From Lachnospiraceae bacterium (lineage in GTDB: Bacteria; Bacillota; Clostridia; Lachnospirales; Lachnospiraceae), in contig SVFL01000029.1 of the NCBI GenBank assembly GCA_015056885.1, forward strand, positions 1-36,375: a DNA stretch of 36,375 nt, read 5' to 3'. A program made the position numbers and the translations under genes. Position 1 is the stretch's first letter. The number at the start of each line of letters is the position of its first letter. Shown in pieces: positions 1-7,940 of this stretch. A model generated the notes under the pieces. That model saw only the letters and a list, made by a program, of their open reading frames with translations, had not been told where the DNA came from and did no database searches.

Positions 1-408
1 GTATGAACAGCCTAAAGGTACACGTTCCAAAAGTCATGTGTACAGAATGGGGATTGCCATAAAGTGTGGGTATAAAATAAACTTATACGTGTCCACTTTA
101 TAGGGTATATTTTATATACCCTAGCATGGGTCTATATAGGAAAAATGGTCTGCGAGACCCGGATTTTTTATTTTTAGCGGGTCTCAGGTGAGATTTTTTG
201 TGCATAGACCCGTAAGGGACATTTTTTCACAATATTTCTGCAGACTTTTAAGCATTTTCGGGTCCCACAGACTAATTTTTGCGTATAGACCCAAGTTCAA
301 GAAAACACTCCCTCCCTTAAGCGCGACAACTCCCAATTATTCAAATTATTTATGTGTTAAATACACTATTCCGAAAAAATAAAACTAATATATAATGGAG
401 GATTTACT
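1..408. other. Intergenic region upstream of iolB with inverted motifs
   Basis: I see no convincing gene in this stretch. An open frame at 188-382 is unlikely to be real because it has no ribosome site and is made largely of the repeat motif described separately. The region is AT-rich and holds three copies of an 18-19 nt motif ending in TATAGACCC or CATAGACCC: 128-146 (inverted), 193-211 and 274-292. It also holds a hairpin with arms GAGACCC (154-160) and GGGTCTC (179-185). A weak promoter for iolB (TTCAAA, 16 nt, TACACT) may lie around 342-369, but I am not confident of it. Confidence 0.6.
128..292. repeat. Cluster of inverted 18-nt motifs, left of iolB
   Basis: Three related motifs lie here. 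Copy 1 (128-146) is GGGTCTATATAGGAAAAAT. Copy 2 (193-211) reads ATTTTTTGTGCATAGACCC, roughly the reverse complement form. Copy 3 (274-292) reads AATTTTTGCGTATAGACCC. Copies 1 and 2 can pair over their GGGTCTAT/ATAGACCC ends, enclosing the smaller GAGACCC/GGGTCTC hairpin. Related motifs recur beyond iolB at 1286-1449. This could be a REP-like intergenic element, a structured RNA or a set of protein-binding sites. The similarity is visible directly; the role is unknown. Confidence 0.55.
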
Positions 409-1224
409 ATGAAGCGTTTTTATGAAAAACAAGAAGGTACAGGCTACCAGAAAGTCATTACCGCTGAGGCAGGTTTAAATGTCATTGACTTTGACCTAAT
501 TCGCTTAACCCCCGGTGAAAGTGTAACACAGCAGTCCAGTGAATATGAGCTGGGACTGGTAATTCTCTCCGGTAACTGCGATGTAAAGGCAGAGGATTTT
601 GCCGCGGCAGATTTGGGCAAGAGAAGAAATGTATTCGACGGCAAACCCACCACCGTTTACATTCCCCGTGATACCGAGTACACGGTGACAGCTAATGATT
701 TTGGCATGTTAGAGATTGGCGTATGTAAGGTAAAAGCAGACAAAAAGTATGCTCCCTTCGTGGTTTTGCCCGAGGATATTACCAAGGAGCACAGAGGAAA
801 ACTCAACTGGCAGCGTGATGTTAACGACATCATCACCTCCAAGTACGAGGGCAAGGTAGATAAAATCGTTCTGGGTGAGACCTACGGTTGCGCCGGCCAG
901 TGGTCCAGCTACCCCTCTCACAAGCATGACACTGACAACATGCCCTACGAAGTAAACATGGAAGAAATCTACCATTTCAAGGTAAATCCCGGACAGGGCT
1001 TCGGTATTCAGGTTATGTACAACGATGACATGTCCATGCGCGAAAGCTACATCGTCAAGGACGGCGACAGCATCGCCATCAAAGAAGGTTATCATCCCGT
1101 GGCAGCTGCCCCCGGCTACTGCGTATACTACCTCTGGGTAATGGCAGGTACAAGCGGCCGCAGACTCACTCCCTGCGATGACCCCAATCATGCATGGGTA
1201 AAGGCCGTAGAGCAGATGGTATAA
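409..1224 (+). CDS. iolB: 5-deoxy-glucuronate isomerase (IolB family)
   Basis: IolB isomerises 5-deoxy-D-glucuronate to 5-dehydro-2-deoxy-D-gluconate in myo-inositol catabolism, in the cytoplasm. The 271-residue product matches the usual family length (about 270). It carries the metal-binding cupin signature: GQWSSYPSHKHD near residue 163, followed by a glutamate in NMEEIYHFK and a histidine in GYHPVAAAPGYCVYYLW. The start is set by TGGAGG a few bases upstream of the ATG. No other inositol gene is present in this window, so the gene is an orphan here. The rest of the pathway may lie elsewhere, or the enzyme may act on a related sugar acid. I am confident of the family and less so of the physiological pathway. 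Confidence 0.9.
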   Translation: MKRFYEKQEGTGYQKVITAEAGLNVIDFDLIRLTPGESVTQQSSEYELGLVILSGNCDVKAEDFAAADLGKRRNVFDGKPTTVYIPRDTEYTVTANDFGMLEIGVCKVKADKKYAPFVVLPEDITKEHRGKLNWQRDVNDIITSKYEGKVDKIVLGETYGCAGQWSSYPSHKHDTDNMPYEVNMEEIYHFKVNPGQGFGIQVMYNDDMSMRESYIVKDGDSIAIKEGYHPVAAAPGYCVYYLWVMAGTSGRRLTPCDDPNHAWVKAVEQMV

Positions 1225-1518
1225 ATTTTTTCCTTTTGGGAAAAGTGTTATTAATCTAACAAGATACGATACCGAGAACACGTTTGGGCATATGCAAATT
1301 TTTTGCTCAGAAATACCCCAAAATACGAAACAACGTCGATTTCTTGAACACTTTTTAGTATTGTCGGGCATATACAGAAAAATTCGGTTCCAGCGCCCAA
1401 CATATATGAGTATTTTGGGTATTTAGACTGTTTTTTTCTGTATATGCCCAAGCTGAAAATTGATACCGGAGTCAATCCGCTAGATTATAGAAGAAGCAAA
1501 GGGTACGCAATATTCTAC
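1225..1518. other. Intergenic region downstream of iolB with inverted motifs
   Basis: No gene is supported between iolB and the tRNA promoter. Minus-strand frames here have no ribosome site and are artefacts of the repeats. The stretch contains three copies of the inverted motif family. It also contains an imperfect inverted repeat between AAATACCCCAAAATA (1311-1325) and TATTTTGGGTATTT (1411-1424). A folded transcript could act as the iolB terminator, but there is no classical GC-rich hairpin with a U-run. Confidence 0.6.
1286..1449. repeat. Cluster of inverted 18-nt motifs, right of iolB
   Basis: The motif copies are GGGCATATGCAAATTTTTT (1286-1304), GGGCATATACAGAAAAATT (1366-1384) and TTTTTTTCTGTATATGCCC (1431-1449). 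The second and third form near-perfect inverted arms of about 17 bp (GGGCATATACAGAAAAA against its complement) around a 46-nt loop. The loop holds another GCGCCC/GGG-type segment. The overall form (GGG, then an AT alternation, then a run of A or T) matches the copies at 128-292. Function is unknown. Confidence 0.6.
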
Positions 1519-1547
1519 TTGACAATCAACTGATTTTTCTTTATTAT
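1519..1547 (+). promoter_or_regulatory. Sigma-A-type promoter for tRNA-Pro
   Basis: A consensus TTGACA at 1519-1524 is followed by a 17-nt spacer and TATTAT at 1542-1547. The predicted start is about 1554, eight bases before the tRNA. The near-perfect boxes fit a highly expressed stable RNA gene. Confidence 0.85.
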
Positions 1548-1561
1548 TTTAATGTTGGTAT

Positions 1562-1635
1562 CGTCGCGTGGCTCAGTTTGGTAGAGCGCTGCGTTCGGGA
1601 CGCAGAGGTCGCAAGTTCGAATCTTGTCGCGACGA
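1562..1635 (+). tRNA. tRNA-Pro (anticodon CGG)
   Basis: The 74-nt sequence folds as a cloverleaf. The acceptor arms are CGTCGCG (1562-1568) and CGCGACG (1628-1634), with discriminator A. The anticodon stem is CTGCG/CGCAG with loop TTCGGGA, giving anticodon CGG at 1596-1598, which reads proline codon CCG. The T arm is GCAAG-TTCGAAT-CTTGT. CCA is not encoded, so it must be added after transcription. The C1-G72 pair is typical of bacterial tRNA-Pro. The gene has its own promoter and a terminator directly downstream. Confidence 0.97.
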
Positions 1636-1653
1636 TTGTTAGAAAATAGTGAA

Positions 1654-1687
1654 AGCATCAGACTTTTTTGGGTCTGGTGCTTTTTTA
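1654..1687 (+). terminator. Rho-independent terminator after tRNA-Pro
   Basis: Stem AGCATCAGAC (1654-1663) pairs with GTCTGGTGCT (1672-1681) with one G-U pair, followed by a run of T residues. It ends the single-gene tRNA transcript. Confidence 0.9.
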
Positions 1688-1706
1688 TGCATTCACGCAC
1701 AATCGC

Positions 1707-1735
1707 TTGTCTTTTTGCTCAAAAACTGATAAAAT
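1707..1735 (+). promoter_or_regulatory. Promoter for the chemoreceptor gene
   Basis: TTGTCT (1707-1712), a 17-nt spacer and TAAAAT (1730-1735) form a good sigma-A-type promoter. The segment ACTGATAA overlapping the -10 box slightly resembles a sigma-28 -10 element, but no TAAA -35 box is at the right distance. A housekeeping promoter is therefore preferred. Confidence 0.65.
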
Positions 1736-1768
1736 GTTACTAAATAAGATGATGTGCGGAGGAATTGT

Positions 1769-3172
1769 ATGATATTTAAGAGAAAAAGCGAGAAAATTGA
1801 AAAATCCAGTGACAAGCAACTTCTTTTAGATGCAATGCAGCAATTTATTGAGAAAAATTATACGCCCGTTGATACTACTCTCTTTTCTGATCCGGAGCTG
1901 GCAGAGAAATTCAATGAAATGATTCTTTCTTTGAAACAAACAAATAATGTATTTCTGATGAAAATTAACTATGGTATGGAACTGTGTGGTAACAATTCCT
2001 GTGTTAAGAATATGATTGAGCAGGTTACTTCGCAGACTACTGCCATTCAACAGATGTCTTCTGCAAGTAAGGATTTCGAGGCATCCATCCACAGCATCTC
2101 CGATGATGTGGAACATATTAAAAAGGATACCGAGGAAGCAATTCAGGTATCTCAAAACAGTATGAATCACATGAATGAAACCATAACTGCAGTAACCAGT
2201 TCTGTAAATGAGATTCGCAGTATTAATGAAAATGTTCAGAATTTCCATGAAAAAATAGAGCAGATTACCAACATCATTGACATGGTTAAGAAGATTGCAA
2301 GCCAGAGCGGACTTCTCGCACTAAACGCATCCATTGAAGCAGCTCGTGCAGGCGAAGCCGGCAGAGGATTTGCGGTTGTTGCCAGTCAGGTAAAGGAGCT
2401 TTCCAGCAATACAGCCCAATCCGCAGATACCGTTGTTAAATATGTTACCGAACTTCGGGAAAGCATTGAGGAATTGATTACCCTTGTTGACAATACTACT
2501 TCGCACCTTGAGGAAAGTAATGTTACGGTACAGCGTTCTGTTGAAGATATCAGTGCATTGGGTGAGCGCATGAGCCTTATTAGCAATCGTGTTGGAAACA
2601 TTTCTGATTCCATTAGTACACAGTCAGAAGTTACCAATGATTTTGTTCAATCCATTGATTCCATCGCAGAGAGCTACAATATCCTGGCAGAAGATTGCAT
2701 TACTACAGGTAATCATCTCTATAGAGTCGGTCGATATATTGACACAACACGTAATGACATGTCACGAGGCTTCACCGCTCTCTCCATGCAGGACTGGCTT
2801 CGTATCTTCCAGATTGACCACCATACCTTTACATGGCGTGTCTACAATAATCTTGCAGGATTTGAGCATTTAAAAATCACACAGCTTAACAATCCCAAAG
2901 GTTGTAAACTGGGTAAATGGGCAGCTGCACAGACAGATACCAGAATTACCGGTAGCAGGGAATTCCGGGATGTTCTCAAATATCATGACGACTTACATTT
3001 TCATGCCTGCGATTCCTGGTATGCCGCAGAAGACGGCAACCGCGAACTGGCCCTTCATCATTTTAACCTTACTTTGGAAAGCTACAATCAATTTAATGAT
3101 GCCATTAACAGATTCAAAAAATTCTTAAACAGCATCGGCATTTCCGAAGAAACCAAAACCGAATCCTGGTAA
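1769..3172 (+). CDS. Soluble methyl-accepting chemotaxis protein with CZB domain
   Basis: This is a 467-residue chemoreceptor without membrane segments, so it should signal to the CheA/CheW array from the cytoplasm. The central part is a long coiled coil with the conserved receptor hairpin tip ([20 protein letters not shown], about residues 181-200). The C-terminus is a chemoreceptor zinc-binding (CZB) domain. Its candidate zinc ligands are His351 or His352, Cys379 in GCKLGKW, and His406 and His410 in [12 protein letters not shown] domains in other bacteria bind zinc tightly and can sense oxidants such as HOCl through the cysteine. The ATG at 1769 is chosen over an upstream GTG (1754) because GGAGG lies 6 nt before it. 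No other chemotaxis genes are nearby. Confidence 0.92.
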   Translation: MIFKRKSEKIEKSSDKQLLLDAMQQFIEKNYTPVDTTLFSDPELAEKFNEMILSLKQTNNVFLMKINYGMELCGNNSCVKNMIEQVTSQTTAIQQMSSASKDFEASIHSISDDVEHIKKDTEEAIQVSQNSMNHMNETITAVTSSVNEIRSINENVQNFHEKIEQITNIIDMVKKIASQSGLLALNASIEAARAGEAGRGFAVVASQVKELSSNTAQSADTVVKYVTELRESIEELITLVDNTTSHLEESNVTVQRSVEDISALGERMSLISNRVGNISDSISTQSEVTNDFVQSIDSIAESYNILAEDCITTGNHLYRVGRYIDTTRNDMSRGFTALSMQDWLRIFQIDHHTFTWRVYNNLAGFEHLKITQLNNPKGCKLGKWAAAQTDTRITGSREFRDVLKYHDDLHFHACDSWYAAEDGNRELALHHFNLTLESYNQFNDAINRFKKFLNSIGISEETKTESW

Positions 3173-3176
3173 AGCA

Positions 3177-3209
3177 AAAATCCTCGGACAGTTAATGCCC
3201 GAGGATTTT
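3177..3209. terminator. Bidirectional terminator between chemoreceptor and lipoprotein genes
   Basis: The 11-bp stem AAAATCCTCGG (3177-3187) / CCGAGGATTTT (3199-3209) has an 11-nt loop. It is flanked by T-runs on both strands and can end both the chemoreceptor transcript and the convergent lipoprotein transcript. Confidence 0.88.
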
Positions 3210-3223
3210 GATTAATAAACAAT

Positions 3224-4585
3224 TTATTTATATTCTATATTTCTATCTACCAATGTTTCCGTAAACTTATCGGTACCATACACCTTATCATATTCTATAC
3301 AATAATGAGTATAAAGATTATTGATGTTATTTCTCGTCTCATAAACATTATCTTTTGTTGTTACTCTCAAAGACTTCTCTTTCCATTCACCATATCCTGC
3401 ATAACATTGCATATCATAAATTTGCTGCCACAAATCCTGTGCATTAAATTCAGTCAATGCATCAATATCAATACCTGCATATTCTACATGATTGGTACAA
3501 TTCTCACACTCACTAATTGGCATGATTTGAACACCTATCCACTCAACAAAAGGTGCCTTACCCAATTCATTCAAATCTATGACATCATAAATATAAGCTA
3601 ATCTGGTACAACTGCTTCCATCTGCATGCTTCGCGTATCTGCCCTCTTTAGCCCACTCAGTCTCTATCATGCTCGCATCATAATTGTACAGTGTGAAAAG
3701 TGCTTCAACATTTCCAATATAATCTACATGCTCACCATTTACTTTCAATTCAGGTGCATAACGTACTTTTCTCAATTCATAAGAGTCTGTTATTCCATTA
3801 TCATTATCATAATCAGATATAAACAAGGGTTCTAATACCACAGAATCCACATTATCTATGCCCCTTTTAACATATACATTATCTTCCTCTATATAGAATA
3901 TAGGAAGCGCCGAATTACAATAATCACTCTTTGGAAATTTTACATATATTTGGTTCTCATCAATCACTACATTAAGTACGGAAAAGTAGTTTTCGTCACC
4001 AACCTCAGGTTTTGTATAATATGCAAAGCTCAAAACCAGATCTTCTTTCATTAGGTCGGTATCTGCTATCTTACCCTTCACGAACTCGACTACCGCCTCT
4101 GTAGATAGTTCACCGGGCTCATAGTACTCTCCGTCCTTACCCTTATTCATGTACAGATTATTGCTAAATTCCACAATCTGATTCATAAAATCACCAGATT
4201 TCCATGCATCCAATGATACTTCTACCAATTCTTCCTTATGATCCACATCCACAAACAATTCGTCCGCCATAACTACATAGCTTCCATATTTTTCCAATTT
4301 AAGCACTTGCTTGGATGTGTACTTTTCCAGATAGCTATCCACTCCAATTGCATCACTGTAATTTTCATAAACTGCTTTTTCTACTTCCGCATTCGTGCTA
4401 TTTTCAACCTCCGCAGATGCCTGTGTGCTTTCTGCTACATTTTCCGAACTACTCTCCACAACTACCTGTGTACTCTCTGCAATATTTTGAGTATTCTCCG
4501 TCGTTTTCTCAGCGCAACCGCTGCATAACGCCATCATGCTTAAAGACAATGCTGCTGCTTTTAAAAATAATCTTTTGTTTTTCAT
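3224..4585 (-). CDS. Putative lipoprotein of unknown function
   Basis: I do not recognise the family. The 453-residue product starts with MKNKRLFLK, then a hydrophobic stretch and the lipobox LCSGC. It should therefore be exported and lipid-anchored to the outer face of the membrane. About 50 residues rich in Ser, Thr, Asn and Glu follow as a linker. The rest is a soluble acidic region with many aromatic residues and scattered cysteines (for example in ISECENCTNH), without recognised motifs. The start at 4585 is preferred over an in-frame ATG ten codons upstream because GGGAGG lies just before it. The gene has its own promoter and a terminator shared with the chemoreceptor gene, so it is probably monocistronic. 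Confidence 0.8.
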   Translation of the reverse strand: MKNKRLFLKAAALSLSMMALCSGCAEKTTENTQNIAESTQVVVESSSENVAESTQASAEVENSTNAEVEKAVYENYSDAIGVDSYLEKYTSKQVLKLEKYGSYVVMADELFVDVDHKEELVEVSLDAWKSGDFMNQIVEFSNNLYMNKGKDGEYYEPGELSTEAVVEFVKGKIADTDLMKEDLVLSFAYYTKPEVGDENYFSVLNVVIDENQIYVKFPKSDYCNSALPIFYIEEDNVYVKRGIDNVDSVVLEPLFISDYDNDNGITDSYELRKVRYAPELKVNGEHVDYIGNVEALFTLYNYDASMIETEWAKEGRYAKHADGSSCTRLAYIYDVIDLNELGKAPFVEWIGVQIMPISECENCTNHVEYAGIDIDALTEFNAQDLWQQIYDMQCYAGYGEWKEKSLRVTTKDNVYETRNNINNLYTHYCIEYDKVYGTDKFTETLVDRNIEYK

Positions 4586-4620
4586 TCTTATTTCCTCCCT
4601 CTGAAATGTAAACATTACAG

Positions 4621-4648
4621 ATTATATCATATTTTGTAATGTACGCAA
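4621..4648 (-). promoter_or_regulatory. Promoter of the lipoprotein gene, inside an inverted repeat
   Basis: On the minus strand TTGCGT (4643-4648), a 16-nt spacer and TATAAT (4621-4626) precede the gene. The -10 box and spacer lie between inverted heptamers ACATTAC (4612-4618) and GTAATGT (4636-4642), which could be half-sites for a dimeric regulator. Confidence 0.6.
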
Positions 4649-4654
4649 CCATTT

Positions 4655-5695
4655 TTAATCTTTTTCTTTGCGGATGCTCAGATAACTCTCCCTTATCAGC
4701 ACAAACCCCAGTGGTCCTTTCACAATCCCCCACACACCAAACAACTGAATTCCGGCATATAAAGACACCAGCACAGCAATGGCAGGAACGCCCATGCGAT
4801 TGCCGATCAAGCGGGGCTCCAACACCTCTCTGAGCACAATACACACTCCATACAAAATCAGGCACACTATCACCTTGACATAACTGCCCTGAATAAACTG
4901 CACAATAGCTAGCGGAATCAAAACAATACTGGTACCGATAAAAGGCAAGGCATCCAATACTCCGGCAAGCAATCCCCAAAGCACACCGTTTTCAATTTTG
5001 GCAAGACCCAGAACAGCGGCCGCCGTAGCCCCCACCACTGCCATAATCAGCGCCTGCGCCTTGACAAAAGTAGCAATATAGCGGATGACCCCACAGATTA
5101 CCTCCAACACCACATGACACTCCTCACGCTCCAGCATACGATTCATGATGTCATCGTAATCTTTGGCCAAAAGCACCGTAGAAATACTAAATGTCACCAA
5201 AAATCCGCCCAGCACTCCCACAAGTTTCATATACTCCAGCGACTGAGACAGCATACCGGGCACCGCATGACTCCCCAGAGCATGCATATTCTCGTTAATG
5301 CTACTCATAATGGTACTTTCCAAATGCACACTGTCCACGCCAACCAAATGGCCCATCGTATCACATCCCTTATGCACAATCGTCTGAATCTCCACCTTCG
5401 CAGCATCCAGCCCGCTAAGCCATCCCGGCAAACTCCCCAGAATCCAAGAAGAAAGAATCCACACCAACACACCTACAAAGGCCAGTGCAGTGAATATCAG
5501 AATCACTGCCCCAATCTGTCTGTGAACATGAAGCTTTTCCTGAATTTTCTTAAGAAGCGGACCAAAAATAGTCACAAAGAGCAATGCCAGGAGTACCGGA
5601 CAGATTAACGGAACAACAAATTCCAAAAAAAACCAGACCACTCCTGTCAAAAGTATCAACAGTAATGGTCTGTTTTGTCTGATTTTTTCTAACAT
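4655..5695 (-). CDS. AI-2E/PerM family transporter
   Basis: This is a 346-residue multi-spanning membrane protein of the AI-2E (PerM/YtvI-like) family. It has two N-terminal hydrophobic hairpins, a soluble central segment of about 100 residues, and C-terminal membrane helices with a Gly/Pro-rich segment (LLAGVLDALPFIGTSIVLIP) typical of the family. Family members include sporulation protein YtvI, TqsA and Na+/H+ antiporter-like proteins, so the substrate cannot be assigned. The ATG at 5695 is preferred because AGAGGG lies 8 nt upstream; an ATG at 5716 has no clear ribosome site. It follows the rluA-like gene by 30 nt with no terminator between, so it may be the last gene of that operon. luxS is present elsewhere in the window, but the name 'AI-2E' should not be read as proof of AI-2 transport. 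Confidence 0.85.
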   Translation of the reverse strand: MLEKIRQNRPLLLILLTGVVWFFLEFVVPLICPVLLALLFVTIFGPLLKKIQEKLHVHRQIGAVILIFTALAFVGVLVWILSSWILGSLPGWLSGLDAAKVEIQTIVHKGCDTMGHLVGVDSVHLESTIMSSINENMHALGSHAVPGMLSQSLEYMKLVGVLGGFLVTFSISTVLLAKDYDDIMNRMLEREECHVVLEVICGVIRYIATFVKAQALIMAVVGATAAAVLGLAKIENGVLWGLLAGVLDALPFIGTSIVLIPLAIVQFIQGSYVKVIVCLILYGVCIVLREVLEPRLIGNRMGVPAIAVLVSLYAGIQLFGVWGIVKGPLGFVLIRESYLSIRKEKD

Positions 5696-5725
5696 ACTGC
5701 ACGCCCTCTTTTCCATAACCTATGG

Positions 5726-6445
5726 CTATAGTATGGAAAATCGGTTAAAAATTATACCCTGCGGTTTTATTTGAAAATTCATTTTCTTGTGTGTTGTCGG
5801 ATGTTCCAGCGTAAGCTCACAGGCACAGAGCGCCACATTACGCACATTCAGTTGCTTACTTAACTGTCCGGAAAGCTCCGTTCCGTATTTTACATCTCCC
5901 AAAAGAGGATATCCGGCATGAGACATCTGCGCCCGAATCTGATGAAAACGCCCTGTTTCGATATGGATATCCGCCAAAGAAAGGATTGTATTGCCCGAAG
6001 TTCGGTTTTCCGGTATATCTGTCATTGAATACTCTTCCGTTGTCAGGCTTTCTAAAATCTTATAATGAAGCACAGCTTTCTTGGCTTCTCCACCGGGCTG
6101 CGAAACTTGCGCCTTATTATCTGACGTCTTTGTCAGATAATCCACAAGCTCTGCCTCTGTCTCTGTTGGTTGTCCACAAATCACTGCATAGTAATGTTTA
6201 TTTAAAATACCTTTGGAAAGCTGGTTAGTCAATGCTGCAGCGGAAGACTTGTTTTTACCAAACACAAGCACCCCCTCCACAGGCTGGTCCAGACGATGAA
6301 CCACTCCTACGTAACCACCTTTCAAATAATTTTTCAACTCGCTTACCACATCAGCCTGACCCACCTTAGAGGTCTGCGTGGCCAGCCCGGCGGGTTTATA
6401 CACCACCAATATATCCTTATCTTCGTATTGAATGCTCGTCCGCAT
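5726..6445 (-). CDS. RluA-family RNA pseudouridine synthase
   Basis: The product isomerises uridine to pseudouridine in an RNA, probably 23S rRNA or tRNA. At 239 residues it is a short RluA-type enzyme without an N-terminal S4 domain. The catalytic motif is HRLDQPVEGVLVFGK with Asp53. The later motif GRFHQIRAQM and the substrate-site segment GYPLLGDVKYG are also present. The ATG at 6445 is chosen because GGAG lies 6 nt upstream; a TTG four codons earlier overlaps that site. It starts 15 nt after the rsmF-like gene ends, so the two rRNA-modification genes are almost certainly cotranscribed. Which uridine is modified cannot be read from the sequence. Confidence 0.9.
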   Translation of the reverse strand: MRTSIQYEDKDILVVYKPAGLATQTSKVGQADVVSELKNYLKGGYVGVVHRLDQPVEGVLVFGKNKSSAAALTNQLSKGILNKHYYAVICGQPTETEAELVDYLTKTSDNKAQVSQPGGEAKKAVLHYKILESLTTEEYSMTDIPENRTSGNTILSLADIHIETGRFHQIRAQMSHAGYPLLGDVKYGTELSGQLSKQLNVRNVALCACELTLEHPTTHKKMNFQIKPQGIIFNRFSIL

Positions 6446-6459
6446 TTGTTTCTCCAATC

Positions 6460-7815
6460 TTAGTTTTTCCTAAGTCCCTTGGGATAATGGTTCTTCATAA
6501 TACCTCCGGCAAGCTTGCCCCAACCCAGGCTATAACCATCCACTACAATCAAATACCATCCTTTGTCGCCTTCATAGTTAAAGGTCTGTCCGTTCAAATA
6601 CCCGACCGTTACGCTGTCATCCGCCTTTAAATGACACACATGTCGTACATCTTCTCCGCCGAGAGCCAATGCCAAAGCATGAGAGGGCTCAAACCGGTTC
6701 TTCTTAAGGGTCCCAAGATGCAATCCCGGTCGCATAACTTTCATTCCCTTTAAAGCAGGCATTCCCTTCGGCGCCAGATAAAGCTCATCGCCAAATCGCA
6801 ATAAAATCCCCAGACTCAGTCTCTCAGACAAGGCACTTCCGGCCTTTGCCTCAAGCTCCTTCCAAAAATCCCACCATAAACTCAGCTCCTTATCCTTAGA
6901 AGAACACCCAGGCTCCGTACCTCCCACAGCATAGGTTTCATAATCCTCAGCTACCTCGCCGCTCTTTTGAAGCACAGCTGCAAAATGTCCCTCGCCCTGA
7001 ACCTTATGCGGCCAGAGTCTCCATGTTTTCTGCACCTCAAACTCCGGATGTCTCTCTGCAAATCTACTGATACTTCCTTCATTTTCCAGTGTTGCAAAAG
7101 TACAAGTAGAATACACCAGTCTACCGCCGGGACGCAACATCTGTGCGGCACAATCCAAGATTTCATCCTGTCTTGCAGCGCAAAGTTCCACATTTTCCGG
7201 ACTCCACTCCTCACAAGCTACCTCATTTTTGCGAAACATACCCTCTCCGGAGCAAGGCGCATCTACCAGAATCCGGTCAAAATATTCCGGAAATTTTTCT
7301 GACAGTCGTGTCGGTGTTTCATTCGTGACACAGGCATTTGGCACACCCATTCTCTCTATATTCTCTGAAAGTATTTTGGCTCTGGCAGGATGAATCTCAT
7401 TGCTCACCAAAAGTCCCTCACCCTGCAAATATCCTGCAATCTGGGTACTCTTTCCGCCGGGTGCAGCACACAAATCCAACACCTTCTCTCCCGGCTGCAC
7501 CTCCAAAAGAGGCACCACCGCCATAGCACTGGGCTCCTGAATATAATACACTCCGGCCTCATGATAAGGATGTTTGCCCGGTTGATCTTCCTTGGTATAA
7601 TAATAACCATTCTCCTCCCATGACACAGGTGTCAGATGAAAGCCCTCCAAATCCTCCGGCATGGAACTACGACATTGCTCATCCTCGATATATTTCTTTT
7701 TCATAGGGTTTATGCGAAGCGCCTGATACTTGTCCTGCTCAAAGCTTTGAACAAAAGCATCGTACTCCGCCCCCAACATATCCTTCATTCGTTCTAAAAA
7801 CTTCTCAGGTAACAT
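6460..7815 (-). CDS. RsmF/RsmB-type rRNA m5C methyltransferase
   Basis: This is a SAM-dependent RNA cytosine-C5 methyltransferase of the NOL1/NOP2/Sun family, 451 residues long. The SAM-binding motif is VLDLCAAPGGKSTQIA near residue 112. The catalytic cysteines are in DAPCSGEGMFRK (motif IV) and VYSTCTF (motif VI). The C-terminal third, ending in a PUA-like region (KADDSVTVGYLNG...), matches RsmF/YebU-type 16S rRNA enzymes. AAGGAGG precedes the ATG at 7815. It is the first gene of a probable operon with the rluA-like gene and the AI-2E transporter gene. The exact target nucleotide is inferred from the family only. Confidence 0.92.
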   Translation of the reverse strand: MLPEKFLERMKDMLGAEYDAFVQSFEQDKYQALRINPMKKKYIEDEQCRSSMPEDLEGFHLTPVSWEENGYYYTKEDQPGKHPYHEAGVYYIQEPSAMAVVPLLEVQPGEKVLDLCAAPGGKSTQIAGYLQGEGLLVSNEIHPARAKILSENIERMGVPNACVTNETPTRLSEKFPEYFDRILVDAPCSGEGMFRKNEVACEEWSPENVELCAARQDEILDCAAQMLRPGGRLVYSTCTFATLENEGSISRFAERHPEFEVQKTWRLWPHKVQGEGHFAAVLQKSGEVAEDYETYAVGGTEPGCSSKDKELSLWWDFWKELEAKAGSALSERLSLGILLRFGDELYLAPKGMPALKGMKVMRPGLHLGTLKKNRFEPSHALALALGGEDVRHVCHLKADDSVTVGYLNGQTFNYEGDKGWYLIVVDGYSLGWGKLAGGIMKNHYPKGLRKN

Positions 7816-7841
7816 GGTTGCCTCCTTATGTATACGAAGAT

Positions 7842-7870
7842 ATCATACCACATCACAAAGTTCCTTGCAA
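7842..7870 (-). promoter_or_regulatory. Promoter of rsmF-like gene, sharing its -35 box
   Basis: On the minus strand TTGCAA (7865-7870), a 17-nt spacer and TATGAT (7842-7847) give a good promoter. TTGCAA is its own reverse complement and is also the -35 box of the divergent GH5 promoter. Confidence 0.7.
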
Positions 7871-7893
7871 TTCTTGGACTTTCCATCTATACT
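7865..7893 (+). promoter_or_regulatory. Promoter of GH5 lipoprotein gene, sharing its -35 box
   Basis: TTGCAA (7865-7870), a 17-nt spacer and TATACT (7888-7893) precede the GH5 gene with a leader of about 40 nt. The same hexamer serves the divergent rsmF-like gene with an identical spacer length. Confidence 0.75.
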
Positions 7894-7940
7894 GTTGATA
7901 GAAGAAATTGGAAAATAAAGCAATACAGGGGAGAAAAAAC

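Noticed and set aside
188..382. Plus-strand frame of 64 codons before iolB
   Set aside because: No ribosome site, and much of it is the inverted repeat motif.
709..1371. Long minus-strand frame opposite iolB
   Set aside because: Antisense to a clearly recognised gene, with no family resemblance or ribosome site.
1251..1475. Minus-strand frame of 74 codons after iolB
   Set aside because: No ribosome site; it consists of the inverted motifs and hairpin arms rather than a coding pattern.
1515..1700. Minus-strand frame covering the tRNA-Pro gene
   Set aside because: It is antisense to a complete tRNA cloverleaf, a well-known source of spurious small proteins.
4509..4979. Minus-strand frame of 156 codons across the AI-2E/lipoprotein junction
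   Set aside because: It overlaps two supported genes in another frame and shows Cys-rich, low-likelihood composition.
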